DNA from: Prostheceraeus crozeri
Lineage: Eukaryota; Platyhelminthes; Polycladida; Euryleptidae
Assembly: GCA_907163375.1 (NCBI GenBank)
Contig: CAJQUW010010302.1
Span: forward strand, 124,001-188,000
Reading direction: 5' to 3'
DNA length: 64,000 nt
Positions 21,701 to 34,004 of the stretch are shown here, piece by piece (position 1 is the first letter of the stretch; the number at the start of each line of letters is the position of its first letter). Under the pieces are notes generated by a model that ran no database searches, was not told the DNA's origin, and saw only the letters and a list, made by a program, of their open reading frames with translations. The translations under genes and the position numbers were made by a program.

Positions 21701-23479
21701 GTAATACCATTTATATTTCTTAACTTCGAAACAGAAATCCAAACGACACTATCATCGAGATAGTGATAACTTAGAGTATCCGGAACAAGTATGCTATGGG
21801 AAGAACCAAATATTCTGATGTTTTGAAAAATTCTTTTCTGTGATATATTTTAATCCATACTCTCGGATCATCTTCAGACAAGTGAATCAAAATTTAGATA
21901 AAAAGAAAATAACACATAAGAAAAATAGCACGTAACTGAATACTAATGGCAAGTGAAGATTAAGTCTACAGCTAAGAGCAAAAGGAATAGTCGTAACAGA
22001 TTGTGCTGGGATAAAAACTCTAATCTGGCATTAAAACTCACACATTTGATAAATTTAAATGAAAGTCTCTAAATTGTTCAAGTTCTATTTAGCCAATAAT
22101 TTCTGGTATAAATTTCCATGTAAAGTATAATTACATAATATGGTGTCCGGATTACATTGCAAAGATATTATTTTTTACTTACAAATGACTATTGCAGTCT
22201 GGCATTCCATTGTTAAGTTATTATTGAATTTACTAAAAAAGTCCTCCCTTCATTTATAGCTTCCTTTATGATAGTACTTGAAGCGAAATTTCACGTAAAA
22301 ACATTGCATCAAAGTCTGTTCCGGTTTTTTTCAAAACCGCGGCTCCGGTTATACACCCGCCCGCCGAGTATTAGCCGATGTAAGTCTAAAAGCGGGAAAG
22401 GATGACCCTCATAATACTAGATTGTGTTTCGAAGAATATCTTAGGGACAAAAGTTTTGCAGATTGTAGACCGATGTTTTCCTGAACTGCCTACCACGTGA
22501 GGTGTCTGAGCACAATCTATATTAGAAGCTTTGAAGATGTCAGAAATACAATTTTAGTCATTCAAGCGCCAAATAAAATTGAAAATTATAAGACAACGAA
22601 GACAACGATGTTACAACATATCAGTAAACTTACTATTCCAAAGCACCATATCATCATACCACTTGAGAGTAGGAAACTTTTCTGTAGACATAACATAAAT
22701 TTTACAGTAATGTATTATCATAATAAGAGAAACTTTTTCATATTCAGACGTGTCTAGATTATCAATATTAAAAATAGAAAAAAATACATACATGTAGATT
22801 GATGCAATATGTCTGGAGATCCGATACAAGGTAATGCAGAATAATATACTGTATTAATTATATTATCTCAATCAGTTCCGGTGCATTTGATATGTTGCTG
22901 TGATATGTTTTCCTTCAAAATTGGTGGTCAAAAGAGAATTTGCGCTATCATTCATTTACTTTATCAAATACCACACGCTAACATTGATCCTTGCACCTTG
23001 GCAAGGGATTGCATCATGTTTTATTCTTCAGTTATGATTGATGATTCCGTAAGTACATGTAGGTTTTATTAAAATCAGTATTGTAGTTTAAAAGTCCTAC
23101 TTAGAACCTACACCTGAAATAAAGAGAGAGGTCACTGGATAAAAAGCAATGACAATGAAAAGTTGAGTTTCTAGAGAGAAGCGCTTTGATACCCTTCTCA
23201 TTAATTTCTAAAGAATTGTTCCGAATGACATGCAATTTGCGGTGCAAAGTATTTCTTGTAAGAACTTTGCGGTGACTGTGTTCATGTGTTCTAGCTAGTT
23301 CATCTTCGTATTAAAACATACAGCAATCCAAAATCTACACCAATTTACACCAATTTTTGATATTTTGGAAATTTTACCGAATTGTGGCGATAAATCTCCT
23401 TAATAATGGCTATGTACAATGCCAAATTCGTTGATATGTGAATGGAATAAAAACTCAAACATGCACTGGTGGCATAAAG
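18721..23479. other. Long stretch without recognisable elements
   Basis: Apart from the unassigned frame at 19718-20197, I see no domain, inverted repeat or tandem array. A short GC-richer patch at 22318-22375 is the only compositional change. Confidence 0.4.
19718..20197 (+). CDS. Unassigned open reading frame, 159 codons
   Basis: An ATG-initiated frame of 159 codons, long for this base composition. The predicted protein is basic in its first third (KKPKRRLS near residues 33-40), has scattered cysteines (MCVCRVL near residues 52-58; SCQIV near residues 63-67) and ends in a mildly hydrophobic helix-like segment (AKHIISAILAPLNHFL near residues 131-146). I recognise no family, signal peptide or clear membrane segment. 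There is no supporting exon structure around it. It may be a chance frame, an exon of an unseen gene or a fragment of an unknown repeat. Confidence 0.2.
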   Translation: MHAKENNVQADKLITTPSFSFYPAAHYNILQEKKPKRRLSQNNVHPVVAMKMCVCRVLHSSDSCQIVRQNEIIYKNPVNSDIFYVFSNKVKTAKSRAMIFDMGCLQDIVSSVRVLFNKLSTFRFGRPTNVAKHIISAILAPLNHFLTYSTDESMIMKHI

Positions 23480-23990
23480 TCTTGCCTATTTTTCAACTGA
23501 TATTTTAAGATTTCTCCAGATTCTTTGCCCATCAAAGGGATGGAATGTTATCCAAAGGTCCCACCTGCTCAAAGGCAATGAGCGATCAAAGACTAAAGAG
23601 TGATGACTTAGGGAGTCGTCGGCGGGCTTCTACAGAGCTGCAAGCGATGGTGTTCATCGACCAATGGTCTCCATGGAGTATCAGGAGTTTCCATGGTCGG
23701 AGGAGGCTGTGACTCATGCTCCTCGGCATGGGGTAAGCCTGCAACACCCACAAGTCAAGATTGAAGCCACTGCTCACTATGAATGTGAAGAAAACAAGAA
23801 TGAATCGAACTAGAATCATAATGGTCGATCGAGCATTTCAAGCGCATCCTATGGTCCGAAGAATCGCGCTTTAACCTCTATGCACAGGATGAGCGGCGGT
23901 TGCTGCACAGGTATTCAGGCAAGGAACTCTATTTCCAGCTGTTTGGAGGAGACAACACTAGTCCATTGACTCACTTGGCACTTCTTAGAC
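23480..23990 (+). pseudogene. Tc1-like transposase relic
   Basis: The frame at about 23830-23935 reads FKRILWSEESRFNLYAQDER followed by HRYSGKELYF. This matches the Tc1 catalytic block W..V.FSDESRF.L...DGR..V.R..GE.Y, with the first catalytic Asp replaced by Glu. Upstream (23600-23820) weaker similarity to the region between the DNA-binding and catalytic domains is broken by stops. No downstream catalytic block or TIR is legible. Old fragment. Confidence 0.6.
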
Positions 23991-23999
23991 CTATATAAA

Positions 24000-26670
24000 A
24001 TTAAAATCTGTCCGGTGTATAAGGTATTGACGGGCCGGCAGCATGCACTCGTCTACATATTCATCTACATGCGCGTCTCCGATCTAATATAGTGACTTAA
24101 AAACTGACTAATTTGTGCAAAATTATTAAAGAAAATTGAAAACTAATGAATGATTATGCTTTTTTGTATCATGAATATTGGTACTTAAAATTATTTTTAG
24201 GTCTGTCCGGTACACACGGAGAATGCGACACTGGCACTTCAATCTATCATAAATGCTCTAAACTACCATCTCCTCTTATGCATGACTTCTATCAGAAGGA
24301 AGAGCATTTTTTTCATAAACCTCAAAAACCTCGATCCTGCAGGCCTGTAGCCTATACCGAGAGCTAATAGAAGAACGCAAGCCAGATCCATCATCTCACA
24401 AAATACCGCTTTGAAGAATCCTGAAAGCCATGAATACTAATATAGCATTTAAGATGTTATATGGAAAAGTTAGACAATTTTTCGGGAGCCAGTGCCCGCA
24501 ATAAGGAAGCCGATATAACAGTACTCACAGTTATCAGCGATTCAGGTTAGCCTACGTGATCAGCATTGGGCATTATATTCGACCATATACTGTTATTTAA
24601 TGGCGATATTTATGTTATTTCATTTTGATGCATTGATCAAAAACTGACGAATTCTGAATAAATAATCAAACAATTATCTCAGAATGTGAACAACCCAACC
24701 GCCGCTATTGTTGTTTTAATCGAAAACTCTATCACTCAGTACCAGAACATTGTTAATTCATATGCAGCTCTAGTAGGAGATCGTTATCAATTCTGCCACA
24801 AACATGTCAGTTTGTAGCACGAACTGAATGATTGATTATTTTGTTAAAAGAAGTTTTGAATCGAAGAACATGCATGAAACAACATTTTTAGCTTTACGAA
24901 AGCGTCCAAATTTGATGCGAATTTTGAGGACATTATTCAATTGCTTTAAATAGACTTCGTTTGTGAATCTATCACATGCAAGCAAACGAAGTCTGTTGGA
25001 TTCATATAGCATCAGTATATCCACTAATGTTGTTGTGATTTATGTCCATGCATCTATTATTGACCTTTTGTAAATGTTTTAACTATACAAATTTCGCAAG
25101 TTAATGGTTGAGACGTTTAAAGATGTATGTTGATGTTCATTGTAAATTAAGATTTAGCCATAAATATCGATCCTCATTAGAAGATCATCAGGCATAGAGG
25201 AAAAACATTTATTAATTAATTTAAAAATGTAATATTGGCTATTAATTGATCATTAATTATTTTATCATTATTATATTGTTCTTTATTGACTTTATTAGGA
25301 TTCGAACTCCCAATCATCATGGCTGTAATTGCTTGTAAATTCTTGATTCTCAACTTGCCATTTCTTAATTGTCTCAAATTCGACATTCATTACAAAACTC
25401 GTACGTCAAAATTCGCATATACAATCGTTGACACTTATTTTTGGTCTTCCTTTACAATGCAGCCTGTCAGTGGTCATGTACCTCACCACCTTGTACTGTA
25501 TCATATTTGTCAAATGTTTTGGCCATTTACGTCGCTAGCAGGACATACTCTAACTGGCAAGGAAAAGGTGTAATCATGCTTGTTAATCATAGTAACATCA
25601 ATAAATTGTGAATAATAGAAGCCATAATTTCAACAGTCGTATTGGAAAACGGTATCGAATGATACAAACGAATGAAATATGAATTGCATTGCTTAGAGTT
25701 CGCCCATAAGAGGCACCGGTAAGTAAGTAGAATCAATCTCCTCCAAGGTTTTCCGACTTGTCCAACAGCTGCAAATCTTGATCAATCGCCCAAAAATCTC
25801 TATATATTAATTTGAGAGTGTAGTACATGCAAATCTGTATACATGTTTACATGTTACTGTTTACATGCAAAAATTCATACTGATTAGATCATATGAATAC
25901 TTTAAGAATCAGCCACATTTTATTTGTATTTTATGTGTATCTACGTGTGAAGAGCAAACTGTCTCCGTCAGGCTTTGAACAAATAACCTACTTTAATTTG
26001 AATATGTGATTGATTTGAAATGTGTAGGTACTTAAATACTTTTTCAATAATTAATTTTTATATCTGAATCAAGTATCTGTATTTGCATCTGCTTTTTTGT
26101 TGATGTTATAAAAGACGATTCTTGGAGATTTCTAAAATGACATTGACCAAGCAAAATTAAGGGTTTCGATGCATAATACATGTGTGTATATATTGCAAGC
26201 GCGGATCCACCGCCGTCCGTATGCATTATTTTACCAATGAAATAGATGTCTTTCGACGAACATAATTCATCTTTCTTCCTTCATGAGGTCCTAATCATGT
26301 GGTTGTATTCAAACTAATCCTCACTTCAAGTGGAATTGAACTCTCACATTGTCGCATGCATTATTTCCTCTGACGCATTACTTGAGATAGTACACCATCG
26401 GCAGCAGCTACGGTACTTTTTAAAATGTCCATTCGATTAAGGGATATCTTGAATCCCTAGCATAATATCCTAAGATCTAAATAAAATTCAGTATTTTGAG
26501 TTGGGAATTGGCAAACTGCAAGACACTGACTTCTGAGTCATTCGCTTAACCCGGTCTCCAGAGGGAATTTCATCGATTCTAGTGAAGTGATAATTTAGGT
26601 TGAGATGGATTGTTAGTCAAGATAATTAATAGCAGAGCCATTCCAATGTTGTAGAGTCAGAATCGAGAGT
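24000..26670. other. Gene-free AT-rich DNA
   Basis: I see no coding or repeat structure. 25150-25290 is especially AT-rich. Confidence 0.4.
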
Positions 26671-26675
26671 AATTG

Positions 26676-26890
<215 letters not shown>

Positions 26891-26894
26891 GCTC

Positions 26895-28060
26895 AGAAAT
26901 GAGATTCACGCAGATCTAAGCTTATTTAAAAAGGACTTAAGATTTCCGGAGAGGAAGAAACCTACTTGATATTTTAGGCATCAAACCCGGCTGCTCATTG
27001 TGACATGAAAGGTACAAACATCTCTTATCCAAATCGGATGTCGGTTTCTGTTTTGAGGTGAAAGCAATATATTTCGATGAGAACGTCTCTGTGAGACATA
27101 ATTCATCCATCTATCCTATTACTTGAAGAATGCATTTTCCATGTGGGATTAAATTATTTCGGCATTTTCAAGCATGAAGAATTAATCAAAGAAATGATGA
27201 TCTTAATGGAATACGCATTATGGAAGTAAATTTATTAACGCTTTTGTGACTACGTGATCAATACATTTCTTTCCGGTATGGTAATTGCTAAAGGAATTGG
27301 TACAATAACAGTTGAGTCAGAATTAACATTCTCAGACATATTGTTCTTTTTTCCTACAATAATTCTTGACCCTACTATCACAACAGAAATCACATGCGTA
27401 TAAGCCTGATATATGCTGCATCTTCGTATTTACTCTGATTACGAACGTCAGACCATAGTTCTATTAGTCGGTCGAATTGAGATTTTCGAAATATGCCCAT
27501 TCCAATAGTTGACGGACCACACAGACTTGAGGGAGATGGTACGGAAATTTCGATCATTTCGCAATTCTGTTTTGGAGAAAATAAACGAAAGGTCTCAAAG
27601 TATGCAGCTTCACATCTAGTGATCTCCGAACGCTTCTAATTTTACAGCTTAGGATAGGTAGAAAGACACCATGTGACAGATAATTAATCACGCACAAACC
27701 CAAGAGCCTCTTTCGTTTGTTGCTTGGACTAATTGATTACTTATTCAACTCACCATTATCTAAAACTGCCCGATGCTTGTCGATCATCGCAAACAACCTG
27801 AACAGTTCTACAGCATGCGGCATAAATGACGTGACTAAATTATGAAAAGTAGCAGAGCTTTCTAATTATCCAACAGAAACTGACAAATAAGGTCTCATTT
27901 TCAGGGCAATACATATATTTGCTACCATAATCAACATGGCAATGATTGCATTTGAGGATGAGAGTTTAATGTATATGCAAAGCAGAAGACCCCGAAAGCC
28001 CAGCAGGCCAGATGAAAAGAACAACGATTGAATGGAAAAGATAGGCTATACTACTAATTC
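26895..28060. other. Gene-free AT-rich DNA
   Basis: No coding or repeat structure recognised. Confidence 0.4.
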
Positions 28061-28066
28061 TTCACT

Positions 28067-28166
28067 TAAACGATGATCATCATGGCCAAGTCTCTGCTGC
28101 AGATGATGACATAACATCCATTGGGTGATGACTGGATCAACCTTCAGCAGGAACGCCTTGTAACCG
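28067..28166 (-). repeat. Left arm of a 100-bp inverted duplicate
   Basis: This segment recurs in inverse at 28775-28874 with roughly one mismatch in ten. Read on the minus strand, it can encode FLLKVDPVITQWMLCHHLQQ followed by RLGHDDHRL; the partner encodes SLLKIDPFITQRMLCDHLQQ then RLGHDDYRL. Most differences keep the reading frame, which suggests that the duplicated piece was once coding. I do not recognise the protein. Confidence 0.75.
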
Positions 28167-28774
28167 AACACCAGAAATTTCGTATTTTCCTGTTTTATTT
28201 CTTCCAAAATCTCCACGCCTGTTCCAAGTTAAACCCCAAACATTCTCATTTAGAAAAATATCATCACACTTACTTTTGACCACTAGACTACATTCAATGT
28301 GTTCTTCATCGATCATTGAGCTCGCCATCACAGGATCTCTTCATCTCTAGCAATTTCATTAGGTGTCCATTGCGGATGCAAGTGATGTAGACATTTTACC
28401 GATCGATTAATTAACACTTTTTCCCTATAACTCAGTTGTGACATAATTCAGTGAGAAAATTGAACAAAGATTTTCAGCTATATGCCCGACTGTAATTACT
28501 TCTCATTTTAAGCTATGAAATTCGATTTTGCAGACGTGTCTTAGACATGAAAGCTATATTGTTTTCTAATGAAAGTCACATGATTCTCTGGGTATTGATT
28601 TTCGCATGAAAAATATCTTCACTAAAGACATTTGATTCAACACATCGATCCCTTCATATACCTCCTAATATTCAGTATTGCAAGACTGAAATGGACGCTT
28701 GGTCATCTGCAACAGTGGTGAATACATACCATTTAAGTGAAGAAGTAGAAGTAGTAAATGAAACTTTTTTAAAC

Positions 28775-28874
28775 GGTTACATGGCGTCTCTGCTGAAGAT
28801 TGATCCATTCATAACCCAAAGGATGTTATGTGATCATCTGCAGCAGAGACTTGGTCATGATGATTATCGTTTAA
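28775..28874 (+). repeat. Right arm of the inverted duplicate, cut at a TTAA
   Basis: Inverse partner of 28067-28166. It lies inside an 83-codon frame starting at 28691. Similarity stops exactly at the TTAA (28871-28874), where a piggyBac-like end begins; the left arm continues past the equivalent TTAA with different sequence. This is what insertion of the piggyBac element into this copy would produce. Confidence 0.75.
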
Positions 28875-29920
28875 CGGGTCGTTTGCGTTTGGGGTCATAT
28901 ATGACCCCAAGCGTTTTTAAAAGCATGCACAGTCTAGATTGATCACACTTCAAAGTTTGGCAGCTGTGACTTTGTCAGCCTTTAGACCAATTACAAAGTC
29001 TTCATGATTTCATTTGAAAGCGTTTCTGAAACCGAAAGTAATCTTAAGAACTAGTTGGTTTATTTTCGGGGTATTATATGACCCCAAATATAGAAAGGTG
29101 GCAATTAGCATTATTTGCACCTATCAGATAGAATTTAAAATTAAAAAGGCTGAAATGCTACTAATCTAAATATATTCACACCTGGGTAAAAATGCATTCA
29201 TCACAATTATTTTTTGATGCTTACAGTAGGCATATACCGCTTATTCAAAAATATGTTTATAGGCCTTCTGCATGTGTAATCATGAAAGTTATTCAAGTTC
29301 TATCAAGGTAGTCCTTCAAAACGGCTTGTAGTCCTATTAATAGTGATTATTTTGATTAGTCAATATGAACGCAAAATGACACTTATAATTTGTCCTGCAT
29401 TAGATGAAATGAAAGTATGTAAGTCAATTGGCCTACCTAAGTAGAAATAAAATAACACTAACCGTGCCGCAGCTATGTAGCCTCTTTAAAACTAAATTTA
29501 TCAGTGTGACAAGCCCAATAAAAATTAAGCTGTTGCTAAAGTTGCCAATATTTTCGAATTTATAACTGATTCTACGATTGCAACGAATCACTGTAACCCA
29601 TAGCCTTACATTTTCATGAAACTTTTGAATTTGCTAGATTCCATGGATCGAATTGAAGTAAGCTTTCCATGTGAGAGTTTCTGTTTCAAATTTCATGCGC
29701 TCGGTAAATTTGCTTTCATCGTGATGATATTAGCGTAGACTCAGTTGAATTTTCACATAAAATACCCACGTCTTCAATAGATGCAGCGCACATGACGTGT
29801 GAGGACAATCGATGCACAGACTGAGATAGCGTATGCTCATTGATCTGCCGATGTGGCAGGCCTCCACTAAGGTTCACATATTCGTTGTTCTCGTGATTTG
29901 TTTATCGAATTGTCTATATA

Positions 29921-30400
29921 TGTCGCGAAAAGCAAAGTTAGAAGCTAATGTCTTATTTTTGGCGATATTTCTGAAGAAACAGACCGGAAATGCGAGTTGA
30001 CTGTCATTTTGGATGACTATAATGACGATTTAGGTGTTGGCAACGGTGTGAATAACGACGACAAAGAAAGCGGGAGTGATGATGACTTCGACGACGACGA
30101 CTTCATCGATGCTGCTGGATTGGTAACCGTTTCATCTAGTGACAGTGAGGAGGAGGAAGCTGATACTGATAACTGTGTATACCTATGTCGCAGCTAATCA
30201 TATGGAATGACTGAACCGGCTTTCTATTGCTTCAGGACGTCACAGATCTCAAAATATAATTCGCGAGGAAGCTGGACCTAACCGGGGAATTCACCCCGTC
30301 GATGAAAAAATGAAGCTTTCCTCATTTATGTTGATAATATTATTGATGATGCCGTTATGTACGTAGATGAATCATATGAGAACCGTTATGAATCGTAGAG
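29921..30400 (+). pseudogene. piggyBac transposase N-terminal region
   Basis: From an ATG at 29921 (MSRKAKLEAN) the reading soon stops, and continues in another frame as a strongly acidic stretch (29997-30195; SDDDFDDDDFIDAAG and SSSDSEEEEADTD), typical of piggyBac N-termini. A third frame (about 30265-30400) gives AGPNRGIHPVDE, then YVDNIIDDAVMYVDESYENR. This resembles the block F....L...IV..TN.YA just before the DDBD domain of piggyBac proteins. At least two indels and a stop separate the pieces. Confidence 0.55.
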
Positions 30401-30475
30401 GAATTCCAGTCATTGTGAAAGTTGGTCGTGGTATAGAGAGAGAGAGGTTCTTCCATTTATTTTTATCGCAGCAAC

Positions 30476-30951
30476 ATGGCTCTTCTCTTTTATAAGGACA
30501 AAGGAACAAGTCCGATTCTACTATTCTCTACCAAACATTTGCAAAGAGAGTCACATGATGGGAAGTCTGACATGATACTGCATACAAGCGCATACAACTC
30601 AACAAAGTCAGGCGTTCATAATTTGGACCTCATGGTGCGTCAGGCCTATAGCTACAAAGGAGAATGTTAGATGTCCATTTTAATTGACTTTCAATTTTTT
30701 ATGTTGCTGCCGTAGACACCAACACAGTGCTACATTTTCAGAACAACAACCGGAAGTCTACGGAAAGGCATAATTTCCTTCTGAATCTTGGTTATTCGAT
30801 GCGCGAAAATCATTTGCAATACAGGCAAACAAGCAAGACTGTGAACTCATCTGTAAAACAGGCCATGTTTCACAGTGGGCTTCCCATTGAAGCCATCAAT
30901 CGAGAAAACCAAGGTCTCCAGAAGCGAGGTCGATGCATCATGTGTGACTGA
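30476..30951 (+). pseudogene. piggyBac transposase C-terminal region
   Basis: The first frame (30476-30670) reads FYKDKGTSPILLFSTKHLQ and then AYNSTKSGVHNLDLMVRQAY. This is the piggyBac block W.D.R.V..LST.H ... YN...GGVD..DQM...Y that follows the third catalytic Asp. The second (30727-30951) reads RHNFLLNLGYSMRENHLQYR and ends RGRCIMCD, the start of the family's C-terminal cysteine-rich zinc finger. The last catalytic Asp of the GGVD block is replaced (SGVHNLD). The core between this and the N-terminal piece, about 300 residues in whole relatives, is absent. Confidence 0.72.
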
Positions 30952-31382
30952 TCAAAAGATCAGAAAGTGCAAGTTCGTTTTAATGACAACGCTTTATTTG
31001 TAGGACTCCTTCAAAAGTTGTAGGCCCTATGTTTTCACTGTACGTGAGTCGCCAATTTCAAATTTTCATGCAGAGGAATCTTTTTTCAACTAAACATTTA
31101 AGCCGTGTCTGACAAATAAGACAAGTGGATGAAACGCTTTGTACATATATGCATGTTTATCTTATATTCCTATAGATGAAATAACCAAATAATAGGCCTA
31201 CAACAAACTAAATCAAACGCAACATAACTTGAATACAGAGATCTAGTTATGCGAGTCTAGATTATGTGTCGCGTAATTGAAAGTATCAAAAATTCAGATT
31301 CCTGTAGAGTTTTTGGATCAGATTTGCATTGTTATTTCTGGGGTCATATAACTAGTATTTGAGTTGCCGTAAACGAAAGCTA

Positions 31383-31945
31383 TTTTTAATTTGTCACCCA
31401 GCAAACATCAAAGCAACCATACTTAAGCTTTAGTTCCAGTTGCCCTGTAAGTCACAGAGCGTCAAGCATCGCCAAATTCCATTTTTTATGTAAATCCATG
31501 TGCTTCCTAGTTTAATGCACTTAATAACTTAACCGTACTAATTAACTGAAACCGCACTGCACCTGAAAGAAATTCTGTGAATATCATTTTTAGTGAGCAG
31601 AAATGCATGTTTTTAGCTACAGCAACAAATCTCGTTATCATAATGCTTTCATTGACTTAAGAAGGAAACCAGGCAAGCCAGCTACTGCAAGATATTTCTT
31701 GCTGCTGTAGGAGAAATCTGCTCTAAAAGTGCAATCAAAATCAGAAAAATGACAAATCTCATTTTGAGTTATTAAATTAATGTTCGATCATTGCGTTACT
31801 AAGTGTATTAAACTCGAAAGTACATGGATCTACATAAATAATGGAATTTGGCGATGCTTGACGCTCTGTGACTTACAAGGCAACTGGAACTACATCTTAA
31901 GTATGGTCGTTTTACTGTTGGGTGACAATTTACAAGTTAAAAATG
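31383..31945. repeat. Inverted-repeat element with ~150-bp arms
   Basis: The arm 31383-31532 matches the inverse of 31795-31945 with scattered mismatches, best over the central 70 bp around GGCGATGCTTGACGCTCTGT. The 262-bp spacer is unpaired. The frame at 31780-32058 (92 codons) lies over the right arm and shows no domain. Probably a foldback MITE or an inverted duplicate; no target duplication was identified. Confidence 0.75.
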
Positions 31946-32313
31946 ATAAGAAGCTTGTGGACGAATTTAGGAAGAAAACGTCAGTAACTCATGCTATTAA
32001 ATATAAAAGCACTTTGACTAACGAAAAGAATCAGCTATTACATGCTACAGTAATTTGATCTTCAACATCTACCTAGATCGGTGCCTGACTGAACAGCTTA
32101 TGTAACCATCAACAAACACCCAGTGTCCTATTTAATGCCACAAACTTTAGCATAGCGGAAAGTCGAATTTCCATGATTGTAGCAATTTCAAATATGCACG
32201 GTAACAGCAAATGTATAGATATATAGTCACAACATTTTTTCATATTCTCATTTCATTGCTGTCAATATTCATCTGACACTGACAGCCACTATTAATTACT
32301 GAGATTAATACTA

Positions 32314-33972
32314 CAGTCCGTTTCATAAAAAGTGGATCATCCTAAAATTTGACTAAATAAAACATGAGTATGATACAGAAAGCATTTTTCATGTTATTTC
32401 ATGTCCCTAATATATTTAAATGTCCTTATATAATCTGATAAGCTATGATACAGTAACGGTTCTTAAGAAGCTAATATTTTGTGACCCTACCCTTATTGTC
32501 AATGACATTACCAATTCGTCTAGGCATTGATTCGATGATATCGTTGATTTTTGACTGATCTAACTTTCTCCACTCTCTTTTTAACAGTGACGTAAGTTGT
32601 GATACGCCATCTGTAGGTAGCAGTGAACGACGAACGTTACGTTTTAGAATACTCCATACATTTTCTATGGGATTCAGATCAGGAGAACGAGCTGGTCAAG
32701 ATGATGTCCTAAGCCCTAATTGAGACTTGCATAAGTTGACTAGTCTACTACTCCTGTGACACGTAGCATTATCATCCATAAATAACCAAGTCGATGGATC
32801 ACCAAGTTGGTCTGTCATTTGGCCAATGTTCATTCGTAAAACATTCACATAGGGTTCAGAATTCATGGTTCCTTGCTGTATGTGAAGTTCAGAGCGGCCA
32901 TTGGTCCAAATGCCAGCCCAAATCAGTAGAGTCGCACCACCTTGTACCCGGAGACGATGTAAATGTCTCGGAATTTCCTGATCAGATTTTATCCATAATC
33001 TCAATCGACCATCACTATCCTTCAGACGGACTGATGCCTCATCAGACCAGACAACCCGATCCCATTGATTTCGCCAGTGACAATGACTCATTGCCCATCT
33101 GAGACGTCGTTTTGTATGCTGATCTGATAATTCGATCTGAGAGGGCCTCTTACAGCTCTTGAAATTCGACTCAATAAGTCTTCTACGAATAGTGGACTTA
33201 GAAATAGACGAGACTAGTGCAGCCATCTCAGTTAACGAGAGACTTGGATCAACTTTAACAAATCTCAAAATTAGGCGGTCTCTACGTTTGGATGTTTTGC
33301 GTGGACGGCCAGAGCCTTCTTTACGACAGAGTCGAAAATCATCATTATGCCATCGATGCACATTTGTGTAAGGGACATTTAGTCGCTTGCTTGTAGCTCG
33401 CAAAGAAAAACTGAGTTCCAGCAAGGCTGACACTTTGCCTTTTGTGAATGCAATCTCGTTATTGTTCATTTGTGCTTTGTATTGTTTTCAACCGGTAAGA
33501 GATAGATTTCTAGCTGAAAGCAATCAGGAGTGCTGCCAACACCACCACAACGAAGTCAGGAAGCTATGGAACATGAAGTCCAGTTAATCACATGTAGCAG
33601 TTACATTATTGTTGATGAATAATGGTGCTATACTGGCTCTGATTGACCGATTTTCTTTATTTTTGTTTTGCTTGATAGCTTTTGGCTTGTAGAACAACAT
33701 ATTACATAACAAAGGAAACAAATGTAATTTTATAAGAGTGAGGTATGATTTTGTGTAACATTGCTAAATGAAGATCAAATTATCAACTACTTTTTTATCT
33801 ATAACAGGAAAACAACTCAATATTCATGCTTGAAATTTCCAACAATGATATTAGTAAGCACAACTGAGATATCTTCCAAATTTCAGAGAAATTCGTTCCA
33901 GTTTAGCGGAGTTAGACAAAGTTGAAGTTAAGGCGATGTTTAAGGGTGATCCATTTTTTATGAAACAATCTG
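32314..33972 (-). mobile_element. Tc1-like transposon, nearly complete
   Basis: TA dinucleotides at 32312-32313 and 33973-33974 flank ends that begin CAG and share the TIR word GTTTCATAAAAA, with about 36 bp of imperfect inverted repeat (also TGGATCA). The element is 1659 bp, the normal size for Tc1. It carries one transposase gene on the minus strand, 332 codons long, spoiled only by one internal TGA. TIR divergence is modest, so the copy is younger than the other Tc1 relics here. Confidence 0.9.
32471..33469 (-). pseudogene. Tc1-family transposase with one internal stop
   Basis: The protein would cut and rejoin transposon ends in the nucleus. Residues 1-120 form the paired-like bipartite helix-turn-helix DNA-binding region, including the GRPRKTSKR basic hinge at about 55-62 (GRPR.T motif). 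The catalytic triad is Asp143 in VVWSDEASVRL, Asp233 in LFMDDNATCHRS, and Glu269 in SPDLNPIENVW. A single TGA at codon 258, where relatives have Trp (W-P-A-R-S-P-D-L-N-P), lies between the second and third catalytic residues. The frame remains open beyond it to a TAG at 32471-32473, giving a normal length of 332 residues. Thirty-five residues separate the second Asp from the Glu, so this is DD35E rather than the usual Tc1 DD34E. The start ATG at 33469 gives the expected N-terminus. Confidence 0.9.
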
Positions 33973-34004
33973 TAATATAATTGATGTTGCTTAATTGCGC
34001 TGTC

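Larger units (their letters stand above)
28871..31375 (+). mobile_element. Internally deleted piggyBac element
   Basis: The left end starts at TTAA (28871-28874), the obligatory piggyBac target, followed by CGGGTCG and a palindromic TTGGGGTCATATATGACCCC word. GGGGTCATATA recurs at 31343-31353 near the proposed right end; a related word lies at 29067-29083. Inside are an acidic N-terminal piece and a C-terminal piece of a piggyBac transposase, with the catalytic core missing. The right TTAA is not clear, so the right border is approximate. Confidence 0.6.

Noticed and set aside
32794-33587. Plus-strand frames opposite the Tc1 transposase
   Set aside because: Antisense shadows; the minus strand has the full DNA-binding and DDE pattern.
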